From NCBI GenBank assembly GCA_028284325.1, contig JANQRX010000012.1, forward strand, positions 62,001 through 126,000: a DNA stretch of 64,000 bases. The letters run 5' to 3'. This DNA is from Bauldia sp. (GTDB lineage: Bacteria > Pseudomonadota > Alphaproteobacteria > Rhizobiales > Kaistiaceae). This document shows, piece by piece, positions 35,673-45,026 of this stretch. A model generated the notes under the pieces. The model had not been told where the DNA came from, did no database searches, and saw nothing but the letters and a program-made list of their open reading frames with translations. The translations under genes and the position numbers were made by a program. How positions within the stretch are numbered: position 1 is the first letter of the stretch; each line of letters starts with the position of its first letter.

Positions 35673-38600
35673 ATGTGGAGCATCTTCAACCGACGCCAAC
35701 CTCCTGGGGGCGCTTCCGAAGTCATGCGTGCAGCGGCGCCCCGACAACATCCCGGCCTTCAGCGGAGCACGGGGCGGCGAGGGGCGTTCGGTTGGGCCGT
35801 GCGCATCGTTGCCGTCTCCCTGGTCATGATTGTCGTGATCGCCGCCGCCGGATTCGCCATCCTGCTGGCCGGCCCGGCCGAGATTGGCCTCATCCGCAAC
35901 CAGGTCGTCGAGACGCTGCGCGACGGTCTCGGCGAAGGCTACACGGTCGAAGCCGGCGGTTCGGTCATTGACTACGATCCACTCGTCGGCGGCGTGGTCA
36001 TGCGCGTCAGCGACATTGTGGTGAAGACCGACGCGGGCGAGGCCGTGGCCAATGTTCCGACCACCACGTTCGCGGTCAACCTGGCCAAGCTGCTGACACT
36101 CAGGCTTGAGGTGAGGTCCGTCGAAGTATCCGGCGCGGTCGTACATTTCGTCCGTCAGGCGGACGGCAACGTCGAGCTGGGAACCGGAACGGCGGCCGCG
36201 ATTGCGCCGGCGCCGGTGTCGTTGTTCGGAACGCCCGGCGGATTCCCCGACCTCATCGCGCCACTGCAGATCCTTGACCGCGGCCTCGAACCGCCGGTCT
36301 ACGCCGCTGTACGGGCCGGATTTGCGCGGCTCGGGCTGGTCGATACGACCATTGTGGTGCACGACGCGGCCACCGGACGGCAGCGTCGGTTCGCCAGCAG
36401 CACACTCGATGTCGCGGTCGATCCGGCCACGTCGAAGCTGACGGCGAATTTCGGCACGACCGGATTCGGCGGGCGCTGGACCGCCTCGCTGGAACGCACG
36501 CTGGGCGGCGCTGCCGGCGGGCACTCCATGACGGCCGTGTTCTCGCAGCTCACGATCGCCGACCTGTTTCCGACGCTGGCCGGCGGCGGGCCGATCGCCG
36601 CCGACATCCCCATCTACGGGCGGGCGACCATCAACTTCGGCGACAACGGCCAGGTCGAGACGGCGAGCGCGCGTATCGATCTCGGGGCCGGCGAAGTCCG
36701 ATACTACAGCGGGCGGGAGAAATTCCTCCTCGACGAGGCGACGGTGCGGCTGCGCTGGGACCTGCCCAACAACGCCGTCATCATCGACAACTCCAACTTC
36801 TATTTCGGCGAAACGCGCGGATCGCTGACGGGCCGCGTCCAGGCCCTGGGCGACGCCGCAAACCGCACCTACAGCTACAGCCTTGTCTCGCCCGGTGCGG
36901 TTCTGTCGCTGCGCGAGGCCGGCTTGCCGCCTCTCCTGGCGCGTCAGATCAAGGTCGCCGGCGTCTACAATCCGCGGACCCGGGAGCTGGGCATCGACGA
37001 CGCCAGCATCATCACCGAGGAAGGGACCGTGGCGGCCGTCGGCAGCCTCGGCTTCCAGGGCAACTCCACCCCGTCGCTGGCGCTGGCGGCATCCCTGTCG
37101 CCGATGTCCGCCGACACGCTGAAGCGCATCTGGATTCCGCTGATCGAACCCAGCGCCCGCCGATGGGCCCTGGAGAACCTCAACGGCGGCAACATCGTGT
37201 CGGCGACGCTGGAGGCGGCCGTGCCGCCCGGCAAACTGTTCAAGATTGCTCCGCCGAAGCTGGAGGTCGGCGAGATCGCCCTTGAAGCCCGGTTCGAGGA
37301 TGCCGTCATCCGCACGCTCGGCGACCTGCCGCCGATTTCGGGTGCGGCAGGAAACGTGGTGCTGTCCGGCGCGACGTTCGGCATCGATCTCGATGCCGGT
37401 TACGTCGAGACCGCGGCGGGAACCGTCAATGTCGACGGCGGCGCCTTTGCCATCCCCGATACGTCGCTGCGTCCCGGCAACGGCGTTGTCGAGTTGCAAG
37501 TCTCCGGTTCCGCCGCCGCGTTGGCCGAGATCGCCGACGGCGAGCCGCTGCGCGCCCTGTCCCGCCGCGACATGTCGCCGGCCGATCTGAGCGGCCAGGC
37601 GACCGCCCACATCTCGGTGCGCGTGCCGCTGAACCCCGACGTCACCGAGGACGACGTGGAGTGGAAGGTGCGTGTCGAGACGCGTGGCCTCGCCAGCCGC
37701 GTCCCCTTCGAGGGCCGCACGGTGACCGACGCCGACATAGCCCTCGGCATCACTCCCGGCGAGGTGACCGTTTACGGCCGCGCGCTGATCGACGGTGTCG
37801 AGGCCGATGTCAGCATGGCGTTTCCCTCGACGTCGACGACCGCCACGCCCGGTGCGCAACTCGTTCGCCTGATCCTCGACGACGAGGCCCGGCGAAAGCT
37901 TGGCGTCGGTCTGGAGGACATGCTGTCCGGATCGATCACCGCGCTCGTCAGCGACAACGAGGCCGGCGGGCAGCACTACGAACTGGATCTCGAACGGGCG
38001 CGGCTGACCATCCCCGGCATCGGCTGGACCAAGGGAGTCGGCGTCCCGGCGCGCATGAGCCTCGACATAACGCCGTTCGAGGGCGGCCATGCGGTCTCCA
38101 ACCTTGTCTTCCAGGGAGACGGGTTCGGGTTCCACGGCAGCGCCACGCTGGACGAGTCGTTCGGGCTCGCGTCCGCGGACATCGTCAATTTCGCGCTTCG
38201 CGAAGGCGATTCCGTCCGCGTCAAGGTCGCGCGAAGTGCCAGCGGCTTCGCCGTCAACGCACGGGGCGAGTCGGTGAACTTGCAGGGCCTGATGCGCCAG
38301 GTCCGCGATCGCTACGAACAGTCGGGCAACTTCCCTGACCTTGCGCTCGACGCCAAGATCGATCGGCTCATCGGTTTCAACCAGGAAGTCATCACCGATG
38401 CCGAACTCCGGATGGTGTCGCTGGCGGGCGAAACGCAAAAGCTCACCTTCACCGGTAATCTGGGCGATGCGCCGCTGACCCTCGAATACGGGACCGGTGG
38501 TGACGGAACGAGCATCATCGGTGGCACCACCGCGGCCGGCCGCCTGATGCGCTTCATGGATCTGTATCGCAAAATGGCCGGCGGCACGGCGCGGCTTGAG

Positions 38601-39080
38601 GGACAGGGCGCGCCCGGTCAGCCGGTGAGTGGAATCTTCCAGATCTCCGACTTTGATGTGGTCGACGAACCGGCGATGCAGCGCGTGGTCGCCGAGCAGA
38701 ACGCTGCCCTTGAGAACGGCTTCAACCCGCAACGGGTGAGCTTCGACACGGTCCTCGCCGCCTTCTCGCGCGACGAGCGTGCCATCACCATGCGCGACGG
38801 TCTTCTGCGAGGCCCCGACGTCGGCGCGACGTTCAACGCCCGCTACGACATCGCCTCGGCCAACATCGTCGTCACCGGTACCTATCTGCCGGCCTACGGC
38901 GTCAACAACCTCTTCGGGCAGATCCCGTTACTTGGCCTGGCGCTTGGAGGCGGCGGCCGCGAGGGCCTCTTCGGCGTCACCTTCAAGGTCGAGGGGCCGA
39001 TCGCCCAGCCGACGCTCTACGTCAATCCGCTGTCGGCGGTCGCGCCGGGCATCTTCCGCAAGATCTTCGAGTTCCAGTAG
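35673..39080 (+). CDS. Giant AsmA-like / DUF3971 envelope protein
   Basis: A 1135-residue protein with one N-terminal membrane helix (IVAVSLVMIVVIAAAGFAIL, about residues 48-68) and a very long periplasmic beta-rich body. Family-like features are VEAGGSVIDYDPLVGGVVMR near the N-terminus, YYSGREKFLLDEATVRLRWD in the middle and the C-terminal block VSGIFQISDFDVVDEPAMQR, DGLLRGPDVGATFNARYDI and GVTFKVEGPIAQPTLYVNPL. These fit the DUF3971/AsmA-like (YhdP/TamB-type) group, bridge proteins proposed to carry phospholipid between membranes. The LLGI-type ending AVAPGIFRKIFEFQ is typical. A long antisense frame over it is a codon-bias shadow. Confidence 0.88.
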   Translation: MWSIFNRRQPPGGASEVMRAAAPRQHPGLQRSTGRRGAFGWAVRIVAVSLVMIVVIAAAGFAILLAGPAEIGLIRNQVVETLRDGLGEGYTVEAGGSVIDYDPLVGGVVMRVSDIVVKTDAGEAVANVPTTTFAVNLAKLLTLRLEVRSVEVSGAVVHFVRQADGNVELGTGTAAAIAPAPVSLFGTPGGFPDLIAPLQILDRGLEPPVYAAVRAGFARLGLVDTTIVVHDAATGRQRRFASSTLDVAVDPATSKLTANFGTTGFGGRWTASLERTLGGAAGGHSMTAVFSQLTIADLFPTLAGGGPIAADIPIYGRATINFGDNGQVETASARIDLGAGEVRYYSGREKFLLDEATVRLRWDLPNNAVIIDNSNFYFGETRGSLTGRVQALGDAANRTYSYSLVSPGAVLSLREAGLPPLLARQIKVAGVYNPRTRELGIDDASIITEEGTVAAVGSLGFQGNSTPSLALAASLSPMSADTLKRIWIPLIEPSARRWALENLNGGNIVSATLEAAVPPGKLFKIAPPKLEVGEIALEARFEDAVIRTLGDLPPISGAAGNVVLSGATFGIDLDAGYVETAAGTVNVDGGAFAIPDTSLRPGNGVVELQVSGSAAALAEIADGEPLRALSRRDMSPADLSGQATAHISVRVPLNPDVTEDDVEWKVRVETRGLASRVPFEGRTVTDADIALGITPGEVTVYGRALIDGVEADVSMAFPSTSTTATPGAQLVRLILDDEARRKLGVGLEDMLSGSITALVSDNEAGGQHYELDLERARLTIPGIGWTKGVGVPARMSLDITPFEGGHAVSNLVFQGDGFGFHGSATLDESFGLASADIVNFALREGDSVRVKVARSASGFAVNARGESVNLQGLMRQVRDRYEQSGNFPDLALDAKIDRLIGFNQEVITDAELRMVSLAGETQKLTFTGNLGDAPLTLEYGTGGDGTSIIGGTTAAGRLMRFMDLYRKMAGGTARLEGQGAPGQPVSGIFQISDFDVVDEPAMQRVVAEQNAALENGFNPQRVSFDTVLAAFSRDERAITMRDGLLRGPDVGATFNARYDIASANIVVTGTYLPAYGVNNLFGQIPLLGLALGGGGREGLFGVTFKVEGPIAQPTLYVNPLSAVAPGIFRKIFEFQ

Positions 39081-39086
39081 CCGGCG

Positions 39087-40334
39087 TCACTCCGGCCGGA
39101 CAAGCACGTGCTTTCTGCGGCCGAGCGACAGCTTGATCACGCCGTCCACGACGTCGGCGGGCGTCACCTTGGCCGTTTCCTCGACGATGGGCCGGTCGTT
39201 CAGCCGCAGGCCGCCGCCGCGGATCTGACGCCGCGCCTCGCCATTGGACCGGACCAGCCCGGCCTGCACGAACAGGCCAAGCACCGCCACGCCATCGGAC
39301 AGATCGGCCGCCGGCATGGTGATCGTCGGCAGGTCGTGGGACAGGGTCCCTTCCTCGAACGTGAGCCGCGCCGCCTCGGCCGCCTCGTCGGCTGCCGCGC
39401 GCCCGTGCAGCATCGCCGTCGCCTCGCTGGCGAGCACCTTCTTCGCCTCGTTCAACTCGACACCTTTCAGCGCCTCCAGCCGGGAAATCTCGTCGATCGG
39501 AAGCTCGGTGAACAGCCGCAGGAACCGCCCCACGTCTGCGTCTTCGGTGTTGCGCCAGAACTGCCAGTAGTCGTACGGCGACACCATGTCGGCGTTGAGC
39601 CAGACCGCGCCTTTGGCGGTCTTGCCCATCTTGGCCCCGGATGCGGTGGTGATCAGCGGCGTGGTCAGGCCGTAGAGTTGAGGCGTTCCCATGCGGCGGC
39701 CGAGATCGATGCCGTTGACGATGTTGCCCCACTGGTCCGAACCGCCGATCTGCAGCGTGCAGCCATAGCGGCGCGACAGTTCCACGAAGTCGTAAGCCTG
39801 GAGGATCATGTAATTGAACTCCAGGAACGACAGCTCGCTCTCGCGATCGAGACGCCCCTTGACCGACTCGAACGACAGCATCCGGTTGACGGAGAAGTGG
39901 CGACCGACGTCGCGCAGGAACGGCAGGTAGCTGAGGTCGAGCAGCCAGTCGGCGTTGTCCGCCAGCAGTGCACCATTCGGACCGTCAAAGTCGATGAACT
40001 TCGCGAACACCTGCTGGATGCCCTGCTTGTTGGCCTCGATCGACGCCTCGTCGAGGATCGGCCGCGTCTCGTCGCGGAACGAGGGGTCGCCGACACGGGT
40101 CGTGCCGGTCCCCATGAGCACGATCGGACGATGGCCGGTCTTCTGCAGCCAGCGCTGGATCATGATCTGCACCAGACTGCCCACGTGCAACGACGGGGCC
40201 GTGCAGTCGTAGCCGGTATAGGCCACGATCGGCCCGTCCGCGGCGGCCGCGTCGATGCCGTCCGGATCGGAGCTCTGCTGGATGAAGCCGCGCTCCGACG
40301 CGGCGTGCAGGAAATCGGACTTGAACGCGCCCAT
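39087..40334 (-). CDS. tyrS: Tyrosyl-tRNA synthetase
   Basis: Class I synthetase of 415 residues. The HIGH-like element is [12 protein letters not shown] (about residues 46-57), the tyrosine pocket and dimer region includes [18 protein letters not shown], and the KMSKS equivalent is [16 protein letters not shown]-terminal S4 RNA-binding domain follows ([26 protein letters not shown]). It converges on the AsmA-like gene with a six-base gap and diverges from anmK across 65 bases. Confidence 0.97.
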   Translation of the reverse strand: MGAFKSDFLHAASERGFIQQSSDPDGIDAAAADGPIVAYTGYDCTAPSLHVGSLVQIMIQRWLQKTGHRPIVLMGTGTTRVGDPSFRDETRPILDEASIEANKQGIQQVFAKFIDFDGPNGALLADNADWLLDLSYLPFLRDVGRHFSVNRMLSFESVKGRLDRESELSFLEFNYMILQAYDFVELSRRYGCTLQIGGSDQWGNIVNGIDLGRRMGTPQLYGLTTPLITTASGAKMGKTAKGAVWLNADMVSPYDYWQFWRNTEDADVGRFLRLFTELPIDEISRLEALKGVELNEAKKVLASEATAMLHGRAAADEAAEAARLTFEEGTLSHDLPTITMPAADLSDGVAVLGLFVQAGLVRSNGEARRQIRGGGLRLNDRPIVEETAKVTPADVVDGVIKLSLGRRKHVLVRPE

Positions 40335-40399
40335 GCTAGTCTACCCTTCGGGAGTCGGCGCGGCTGTTTAGCAGGTCGCGACGAGGATTACACGGGGAC

Positions 40400-41557
40400 G
40401 TGGCAACCCTTATGGCGACAATCGCGAGAGACGGGGCCGTGACCGCGCTCGGCCTGATGAGCGGGACGTCGATGGACGGCATCGACGCCGGCGTCATCGT
40501 CACCGACGGCGAGGGGGTGTCGAGCTTCGGGCCGTTCCTGAGCCGCGCCTACGCTGCCGATCAGCGACGCCTGCTCCGTTCCGCCCTCGATGCCGGATCG
40601 ACACTGGAGCGCGCCGACGATCGTCCGGAGCCCGTGGCGGCTGCGGAAGACATGGTCACGGCGGCCCATGGCGACATCGCCGAGGCGCTTCTCGACGCCC
40701 TGCCGGGCCACACCGTGGATGTGGTCGGGTTCCACGGCCACACGATCTTTCACGCCCCCGAGCGGCGTCTGACCGTCCAGATCGGTGATGGACAGGCGCT
40801 GGCCGACCGGTTGGGCATCCCCGTCGTCTACGATATGCGTCGGGCCGACGTCGAAGCCGGTGGCGAGGGCGCGCCGCTGGCGCCGGTGTATCACCGCGCC
40901 CTGGTCCGCCGCGCGCATCTGTCCGGCAACGTCGCGGTGGTCAACATCGGCGGTGTCGCCAATGTCACGCGAATCGGCGCCGATGGCGCCATGGCGGCTG
41001 CCGATACCGGCCCAGGCAACGCCCTCATCGATGATCTCATGCTCCGGCGCACCGGACATGCGATGGACGTGGACGGTGCCGCGGCCGCCGCGGGAACCGC
41101 TGACGGCGACAGGATCGCCGCCTGGCTGGCCGACCCGTGGTTTTCGCGCCCCTTGCCGAAGTCGCTCGACCGGGAAGCGTTCGCACATGTCGACGTCGGC
41201 GACCTGTCGGTCGAGGATGGCGCCGCGACCCTGGCCGGATTCACTTCTGGCGCGATCCTGAAAGGGATCGTGATGGCGGGCGGCGCCGACCGGATCGTCG
41301 TCGTCGGTGGCGGCGCCCACAACCCTGTGATTCTCAGGAATCTGTCGCAATCCCTTGGAAAACAAGTCGAAACGTCAGCAGACCTTGGTTGGGATCCCGA
41401 CGCCATCGAGGCCCAGGCCTTCGCCTATCTCGCCGTTCGGTCGCTTCGGAACCTGCCTCTGACGTTCCCGGGGACCACCGGAGTCGCGCGCCCGCTGTCG
41501 GGGGGGCGGATAGCGCGGTCGGGTGCGGCTGGCGGGTCGTCCCGGATTGCGGTATGA
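40400..41557 (+). CDS. anmK: Anhydro-N-acetylmuramic acid kinase
   Basis: Phosphorylates and opens 1,6-anhydroMurNAc recovered from wall turnover, giving MurNAc-6-phosphate. The family signature LGLMSGTSMDGIDAGVI is at about residues 17-33 and the phosphate-binding loop AADTGPGNALIDDLM is intact; VVGFHGHTIFH and VVNIGGVANVTRIG also fit. Length 385 residues is normal. A GTG at 40400 is used; an ATG at 40412 is a possible alternative. The tyrS-anmK divergent pairing is common in Proteobacteria. The last 30 residues are weakly conserved. Confidence 0.96.
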   Translation: MATLMATIARDGAVTALGLMSGTSMDGIDAGVIVTDGEGVSSFGPFLSRAYAADQRRLLRSALDAGSTLERADDRPEPVAAAEDMVTAAHGDIAEALLDALPGHTVDVVGFHGHTIFHAPERRLTVQIGDGQALADRLGIPVVYDMRRADVEAGGEGAPLAPVYHRALVRRAHLSGNVAVVNIGGVANVTRIGADGAMAAADTGPGNALIDDLMLRRTGHAMDVDGAAAAAGTADGDRIAAWLADPWFSRPLPKSLDREAFAHVDVGDLSVEDGAATLAGFTSGAILKGIVMAGGADRIVVVGGGAHNPVILRNLSQSLGKQVETSADLGWDPDAIEAQAFAYLAVRSLRNLPLTFPGTTGVARPLSGGRIARSGAAGGSSRIAV

Positions 41558-41600
41558 GCCGTTTCTTGCGCTTGGAGATCGATTGACCCCCTGAAACTGC

Positions 41601-42701
41601 ATGAAACTGGCCGACATTGCCGCCGCCTTGTCTGGTGAACTGATCGGAGATGGCGGCCTGCCGATCACCAGGGTTGTCCATCCCGCCGACGCTGAATTCG
41701 ACGCCGATCTGGCCGTTGCATTGAGCGAGGAGGCGGTCGCCGCGCTCGCCCTCATGCGGACCGGCGCCGTGCTTGTCGCCGAGGCCGGTATCGCCAACGG
41801 TCGGCCGGCCGTGATCTACGGCGGACCGCAGCGGGCCGCGATCGGCGTTCTGACGGAACTCTTCGACACCGGACCGGCTGTGGAAGGCGGGGTCCACCCC
41901 GCCGCCGTCGTCGCTGCCGACGCGCGGCTTGGCGAAGGCGTCGACGTTGCTGCAGGTAGCGTCGTCGGCGCGGGTACCGAGGTCGGCGCAGCCACCCGCG
42001 TCCTTGCAAACGTCACGATCGGCGCGCGGGCGAAGATCGGGGCGAACTGTGTTCTTCATCCGGGCGTGGTGATCGGCGACCGCGTCGAGATCGGCGACCG
42101 CGTCATCATCCAGCCCAATGCCGTCCTCGGCGGTGACGGGTTCTCCTTCCTGCCGCCCGGACCGGCCGAGGAGGGCGGCAGCGGCGATGCCATGCCGCGC
42201 CGCATCCACGCGCTCGGCACGGTCATCGTCGGCGATGATGTCGAGATCGGCGCCGCGACGACCATCGACCGCGCGACCCTGCGTGCGACCCGGATCGGCC
42301 GCGGCACCAAGATCGACAACCAGGTGCAGATCGCCCACAACGTCGTCATCGGCGAGGCATGTCTGATCTGCGGTCAGGTCGGTATCGCCGGAAGCGCGGT
42401 GATCGGCGATCGCGTCCTTCTTTCAGCCGGTTCGGGCGTGGCCGATTACATCACCGTGGGCGACGACGCCGAAGTAACGGCCGGCGCCGGTGTGGTGACG
42501 CGGGTCGCCGCCGGCGAGAAGGTTGCCGGCGCACCGGCCGTGAGCTTTGCCGTTCACGCCGGTCGATACGTGAACATTGCCCGGCTCGGTCGAACCCAGC
42601 GAACCGTCAGGGCGATCGGCGATCGCGTCGACGCGCTTGAGAAGCAGGTTCGAGGACAAGGCCCCCGGGATGGGGCAGACTCGCATGGAGGTGACGCATG
42701 A
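41601..42701 (+). CDS. LpxD-like UDP-3-O-acylglucosamine N-acyltransferase
   Basis: A 366-residue left-handed beta-helix acyltransferase, here first in a chain with its own ACP and ketoacyl synthase. The N-terminal LpxD domain (about 1-100) is followed by hexapeptide repeats ([38 protein letters not shown]), and the catalytic His is in [17 protein letters not shown], as in LpxD. A normal lpxD sits with bamA, fabZ and lpxA, none of which is here, so this may be a second copy with a special acyl chain; this is inference. Its stop overlaps the ACP start (ATGA at 42698). Confidence 0.9.
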   Translation: MKLADIAAALSGELIGDGGLPITRVVHPADAEFDADLAVALSEEAVAALALMRTGAVLVAEAGIANGRPAVIYGGPQRAAIGVLTELFDTGPAVEGGVHPAAVVAADARLGEGVDVAAGSVVGAGTEVGAATRVLANVTIGARAKIGANCVLHPGVVIGDRVEIGDRVIIQPNAVLGGDGFSFLPPGPAEEGGSGDAMPRRIHALGTVIVGDDVEIGAATTIDRATLRATRIGRGTKIDNQVQIAHNVVIGEACLICGQVGIAGSAVIGDRVLLSAGSGVADYITVGDDAEVTAGAGVVTRVAAGEKVAGAPAVSFAVHAGRYVNIARLGRTQRTVRAIGDRVDALEKQVRGQGPRDGADSHGGDA

Positions 42702-42949
42702 CAGATGTGACGGCCGATGTCCTGGCCATCATCCAGAAGAAGATCCCCAAGGAGGACAAGAGTATCGCGGTCGGCGACAGCCTCGAGGAACTCGGGCTGG
42801 AGTCGGTGGATTTTCTCGAGATGGTTTTTGACGTCGAGGAGAAATTCGACGTTCAGATCGACTACAACGCCAACACCGCGGCCGAAGACTTCAAGACGGT
42901 TCAGGATGTCGTCAACGCCATCCAGGAACTGGTGGACAAGAAGGGATGA
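42698..42949 (+). CDS. Dedicated acyl carrier protein
   Basis: An 83-residue acidic ACP. The phosphopantetheine attachment Ser36 lies in [20 protein letters not shown], where the usual DSL is ESV, showing it is not the main AcpP. Helix 3 region [20 protein letters not shown] is standard. It is wedged between the lpxD-like and ketoacyl synthase genes with ATGA overlaps at both ends, so the three are made together. It is clearly shorter than AcpXL, the very-long-chain ACP of rhizobia, but could serve a similar specialised acylation. Confidence 0.93.
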   Translation: MTDVTADVLAIIQKKIPKEDKSIAVGDSLEELGLESVDFLEMVFDVEEKFDVQIDYNANTAAEDFKTVQDVVNAIQELVDKKG

Positions 42950-44163
42950 CAACCGGACGCCGCGTCGTCGTCACCGGTATCGGCGTCCTGTCGCCGATCG
43001 GCAACGATCTCGCCAGCTACTGGGACAGCCTGGCCAACGGCCGGGTGGGCATTGCGCCGCCGACCCGAGTCGACCCGGACATCCTGGCCGGCGAAATGGT
43101 CGCCGAGGTCAAGGATTTCGATCCGTCCGCTCATTTCACCGATCGCGAACTCGCACCGCTCGACCGTGTCTCGCAGATTGCCGTGGTAGCGGCGCGGCAG
43201 GCGGTCGATCAGGCCGGTATCGATTTCAGTGGCGACCTTGGCGAGCGGACGGCGGCCATCATCGGGACCGGGATCGGCGGCTCCGACACGATCGACGACT
43301 CCTACCATCGTCTGTACGGCACCGGCGCCAAGCGGGTCTATCCGCTGACCGTTCCGAAGCTCATGCCGAACGCGCCCGCGAGCCAGGTGTCCATGCATCT
43401 GGGCGTGCGCGGACCGAGCTTCGGCATCGTCAGCGCCTGCTCCTCGGCCACCCACGCCATCGGCACGGCTTTCCACATGATCCGTGCCGGGCTCACCGAC
43501 GCGGCGATCACCGGCGGCGCCGAATCCTGCATCAATCTCGGCACCCTGAAGGGCTGGGAAGCGATGCGGGTGATGGCCAACGATACCTGCCGGCCGTTCT
43601 CCAAGGGACGCCGCGGGTTGGTGCTGGGCGAAGGCGCGTCCCTTTTCGTTCTGGAGACGATGGCGGCGGCGGAGGCGCGCGGCGCCGAGGTTCTCGGCGA
43701 GGTGATCGGGTTCGGGATGAGCGCCGACGCCGCCGATCTGACCAATCCTGATGTCGGCGGTATGGCGCGCGCGATGCGCGCATGCCTCGACGATGCCGGT
43801 CTCGAGCCGGGCGACGTGGATTACATCAACGCCCACGGCACCGGCACCGCCGCCAACGACAAGGCCGAAACCGCGGCGCTCAAATCTGCGTTCGGCGACG
43901 CGATCGGATCGATCCCCGCGTCGTCCACCAAGTCGATGGTCGGCCACGCGCTGGGCGCGGCGGGCGCGCTGGAATTCGCCGCCGCGGTGCTGGCGGTCCG
44001 CAACAACGTTGCGCCGCCGACGGCCAACTATCTCGGGCCGGACCCGGCGTGCGATCTCGATTACGTGACGGAGGGGCCGCGCCCCATGCCGATCGACGTT
44101 GCGGTGTCCAACTCGTTCGCCTTCGGTGGGCTGAACGCGGTGCTGGCCGCTCGCGCGGCCTGA
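42946..44163 (+). CDS. Beta-ketoacyl-ACP synthase II family enzyme (FabF-like)
   Basis: A 405-residue condensing enzyme that elongates acyl chains on ACP. The Cys nucleophile is in GIVSACSSATHAIG (about residue 166), the first His in INAHGTGTAANDKAE, and the Lys/His pair in SSTKSMVGHALGAAGALE; the triad is intact. The C-terminal VSNSFAFGGLNAVLA is typical. It overlaps the dedicated ACP start/stop (ATGA), so it probably acts on that ACP. This would make a small pathway that builds or extends a special acyl chain and hands it to the LpxD-like transferase. Confidence 0.93.
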   Translation: MTTGRRVVVTGIGVLSPIGNDLASYWDSLANGRVGIAPPTRVDPDILAGEMVAEVKDFDPSAHFTDRELAPLDRVSQIAVVAARQAVDQAGIDFSGDLGERTAAIIGTGIGGSDTIDDSYHRLYGTGAKRVYPLTVPKLMPNAPASQVSMHLGVRGPSFGIVSACSSATHAIGTAFHMIRAGLTDAAITGGAESCINLGTLKGWEAMRVMANDTCRPFSKGRRGLVLGEGASLFVLETMAAAEARGAEVLGEVIGFGMSADAADLTNPDVGGMARAMRACLDDAGLEPGDVDYINAHGTGTAANDKAETAALKSAFGDAIGSIPASSTKSMVGHALGAAGALEFAAAVLAVRNNVAPPTANYLGPDPACDLDYVTEGPRPMPIDVAVSNSFAFGGLNAVLAARAA

Positions 44164-44164
44164 T

Positions 44165-44818
44165 CTAGCCGGCCTCGATCGCGGCCAGGCGACGGTCGAG
44201 ATAGGCCGAGCAGTTGTCGATCAGGTTGTCGACATGGTTCTCGAAGAAATGGTTGGCGCCCGGCACGATCTCGTGGTCGATGACGATGCCCTTCTGCGAT
44301 TGCAGCTTGTCGACGAGGGCCTGGACGTCCTTGCGCGGCACGACCTTGTCCTGGTCGCCATGGATGATCAGCCCTGACGACGGGCAGGGTGCCAGGAACG
44401 AGAAGTCGTGGAGGTTGGCCGGCGGCGCGATCGAGATGAAGCCCTCGATTTCCGGACGCCGCATCAGAAGCTGCATGCCGATCCAGGCGCCGAACGAGAA
44501 ACCGGCCACCCAGCAGCCCCGCGCGTCGGGGTGGATCGTCTGGGCCCAATCGAGCGCGGCCGCGGCATCGGAAAGTTCGCCGCCGCCGTGATCGAAGGTG
44601 CCCTGGCTGCGGCCGACGCCGCGGAAGTTGAAGCGCAGGGCCGCGAAGCCGCGCTTCGTGAACATATAGAACAACTGATAGACAATCTGGTTGTTCATGG
44701 TCCCGCCGAACTGCGGGTGAGGATGAAGAACGATGGCAATCGGCGCATTCTTGCGCTTGGAAGGCTGGAAACGGCCTTCGAGGCGACCGGCCGGTCCGGT
44801 CAGAATCACTTCGGGCAT
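44165..44818 (-). CDS. Alpha/beta hydrolase (YheT/dienelactone-hydrolase-like superfamily)
   Basis: A 217-residue alpha/beta hydrolase. The start at 44818 (MPEVILTGPAGRLEGRFQPS) fits the family; the open frame further upstream is not protein-like. Seen are VLHPHPQFGGTMNNQIV, ALRFNFRGVGRSQGTFDHG, the nucleophile elbow VAGFSFGAWIGMQLL (Ser in GFSFG), LIIHGDQDKVVPRKD with the Asp and PGANHFFENHVDNL with the His. The triad is intact, but the physiological ester or amide is unknown. It converges tail-to-tail with the ketoacyl synthase gene, one base apart. Confidence 0.92.
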   Translation of the reverse strand: MPEVILTGPAGRLEGRFQPSKRKNAPIAIVLHPHPQFGGTMNNQIVYQLFYMFTKRGFAALRFNFRGVGRSQGTFDHGGGELSDAAAALDWAQTIHPDARGCWVAGFSFGAWIGMQLLMRRPEIEGFISIAPPANLHDFSFLAPCPSSGLIIHGDQDKVVPRKDVQALVDKLQSQKGIVIDHEIVPGANHFFENHVDNLIDNCSAYLDRRLAAIEAG

Positions 44819-45026
44819 ATGAGATGCCTTGTCAGTCCGCCCGCAATTGCGACGTGCGCGGCAAGATGTTGAACATGGACGCAGAAAGCTGCGTTGACCG
44901 GGGCGCCGTCCCGCGGTGGGCGGCATTCATATCACACTCGCGGGCACCATATTCAAGCGGTGCGGCGGAGCGGGATTCCCTGCTCCCGGCGCGCGTGTGA
45001 GGATGGTCGATCGCCACGAAAGTGCC

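Noticed and set aside
35652..38732. A minus-strand open frame of about 1000 codons opposite the AsmA-like gene
   Set aside because: It is rich in Arg, Asp, Gly and Val with no domain sense and no ribosome site; it mirrors codon bias of the real plus-strand gene.
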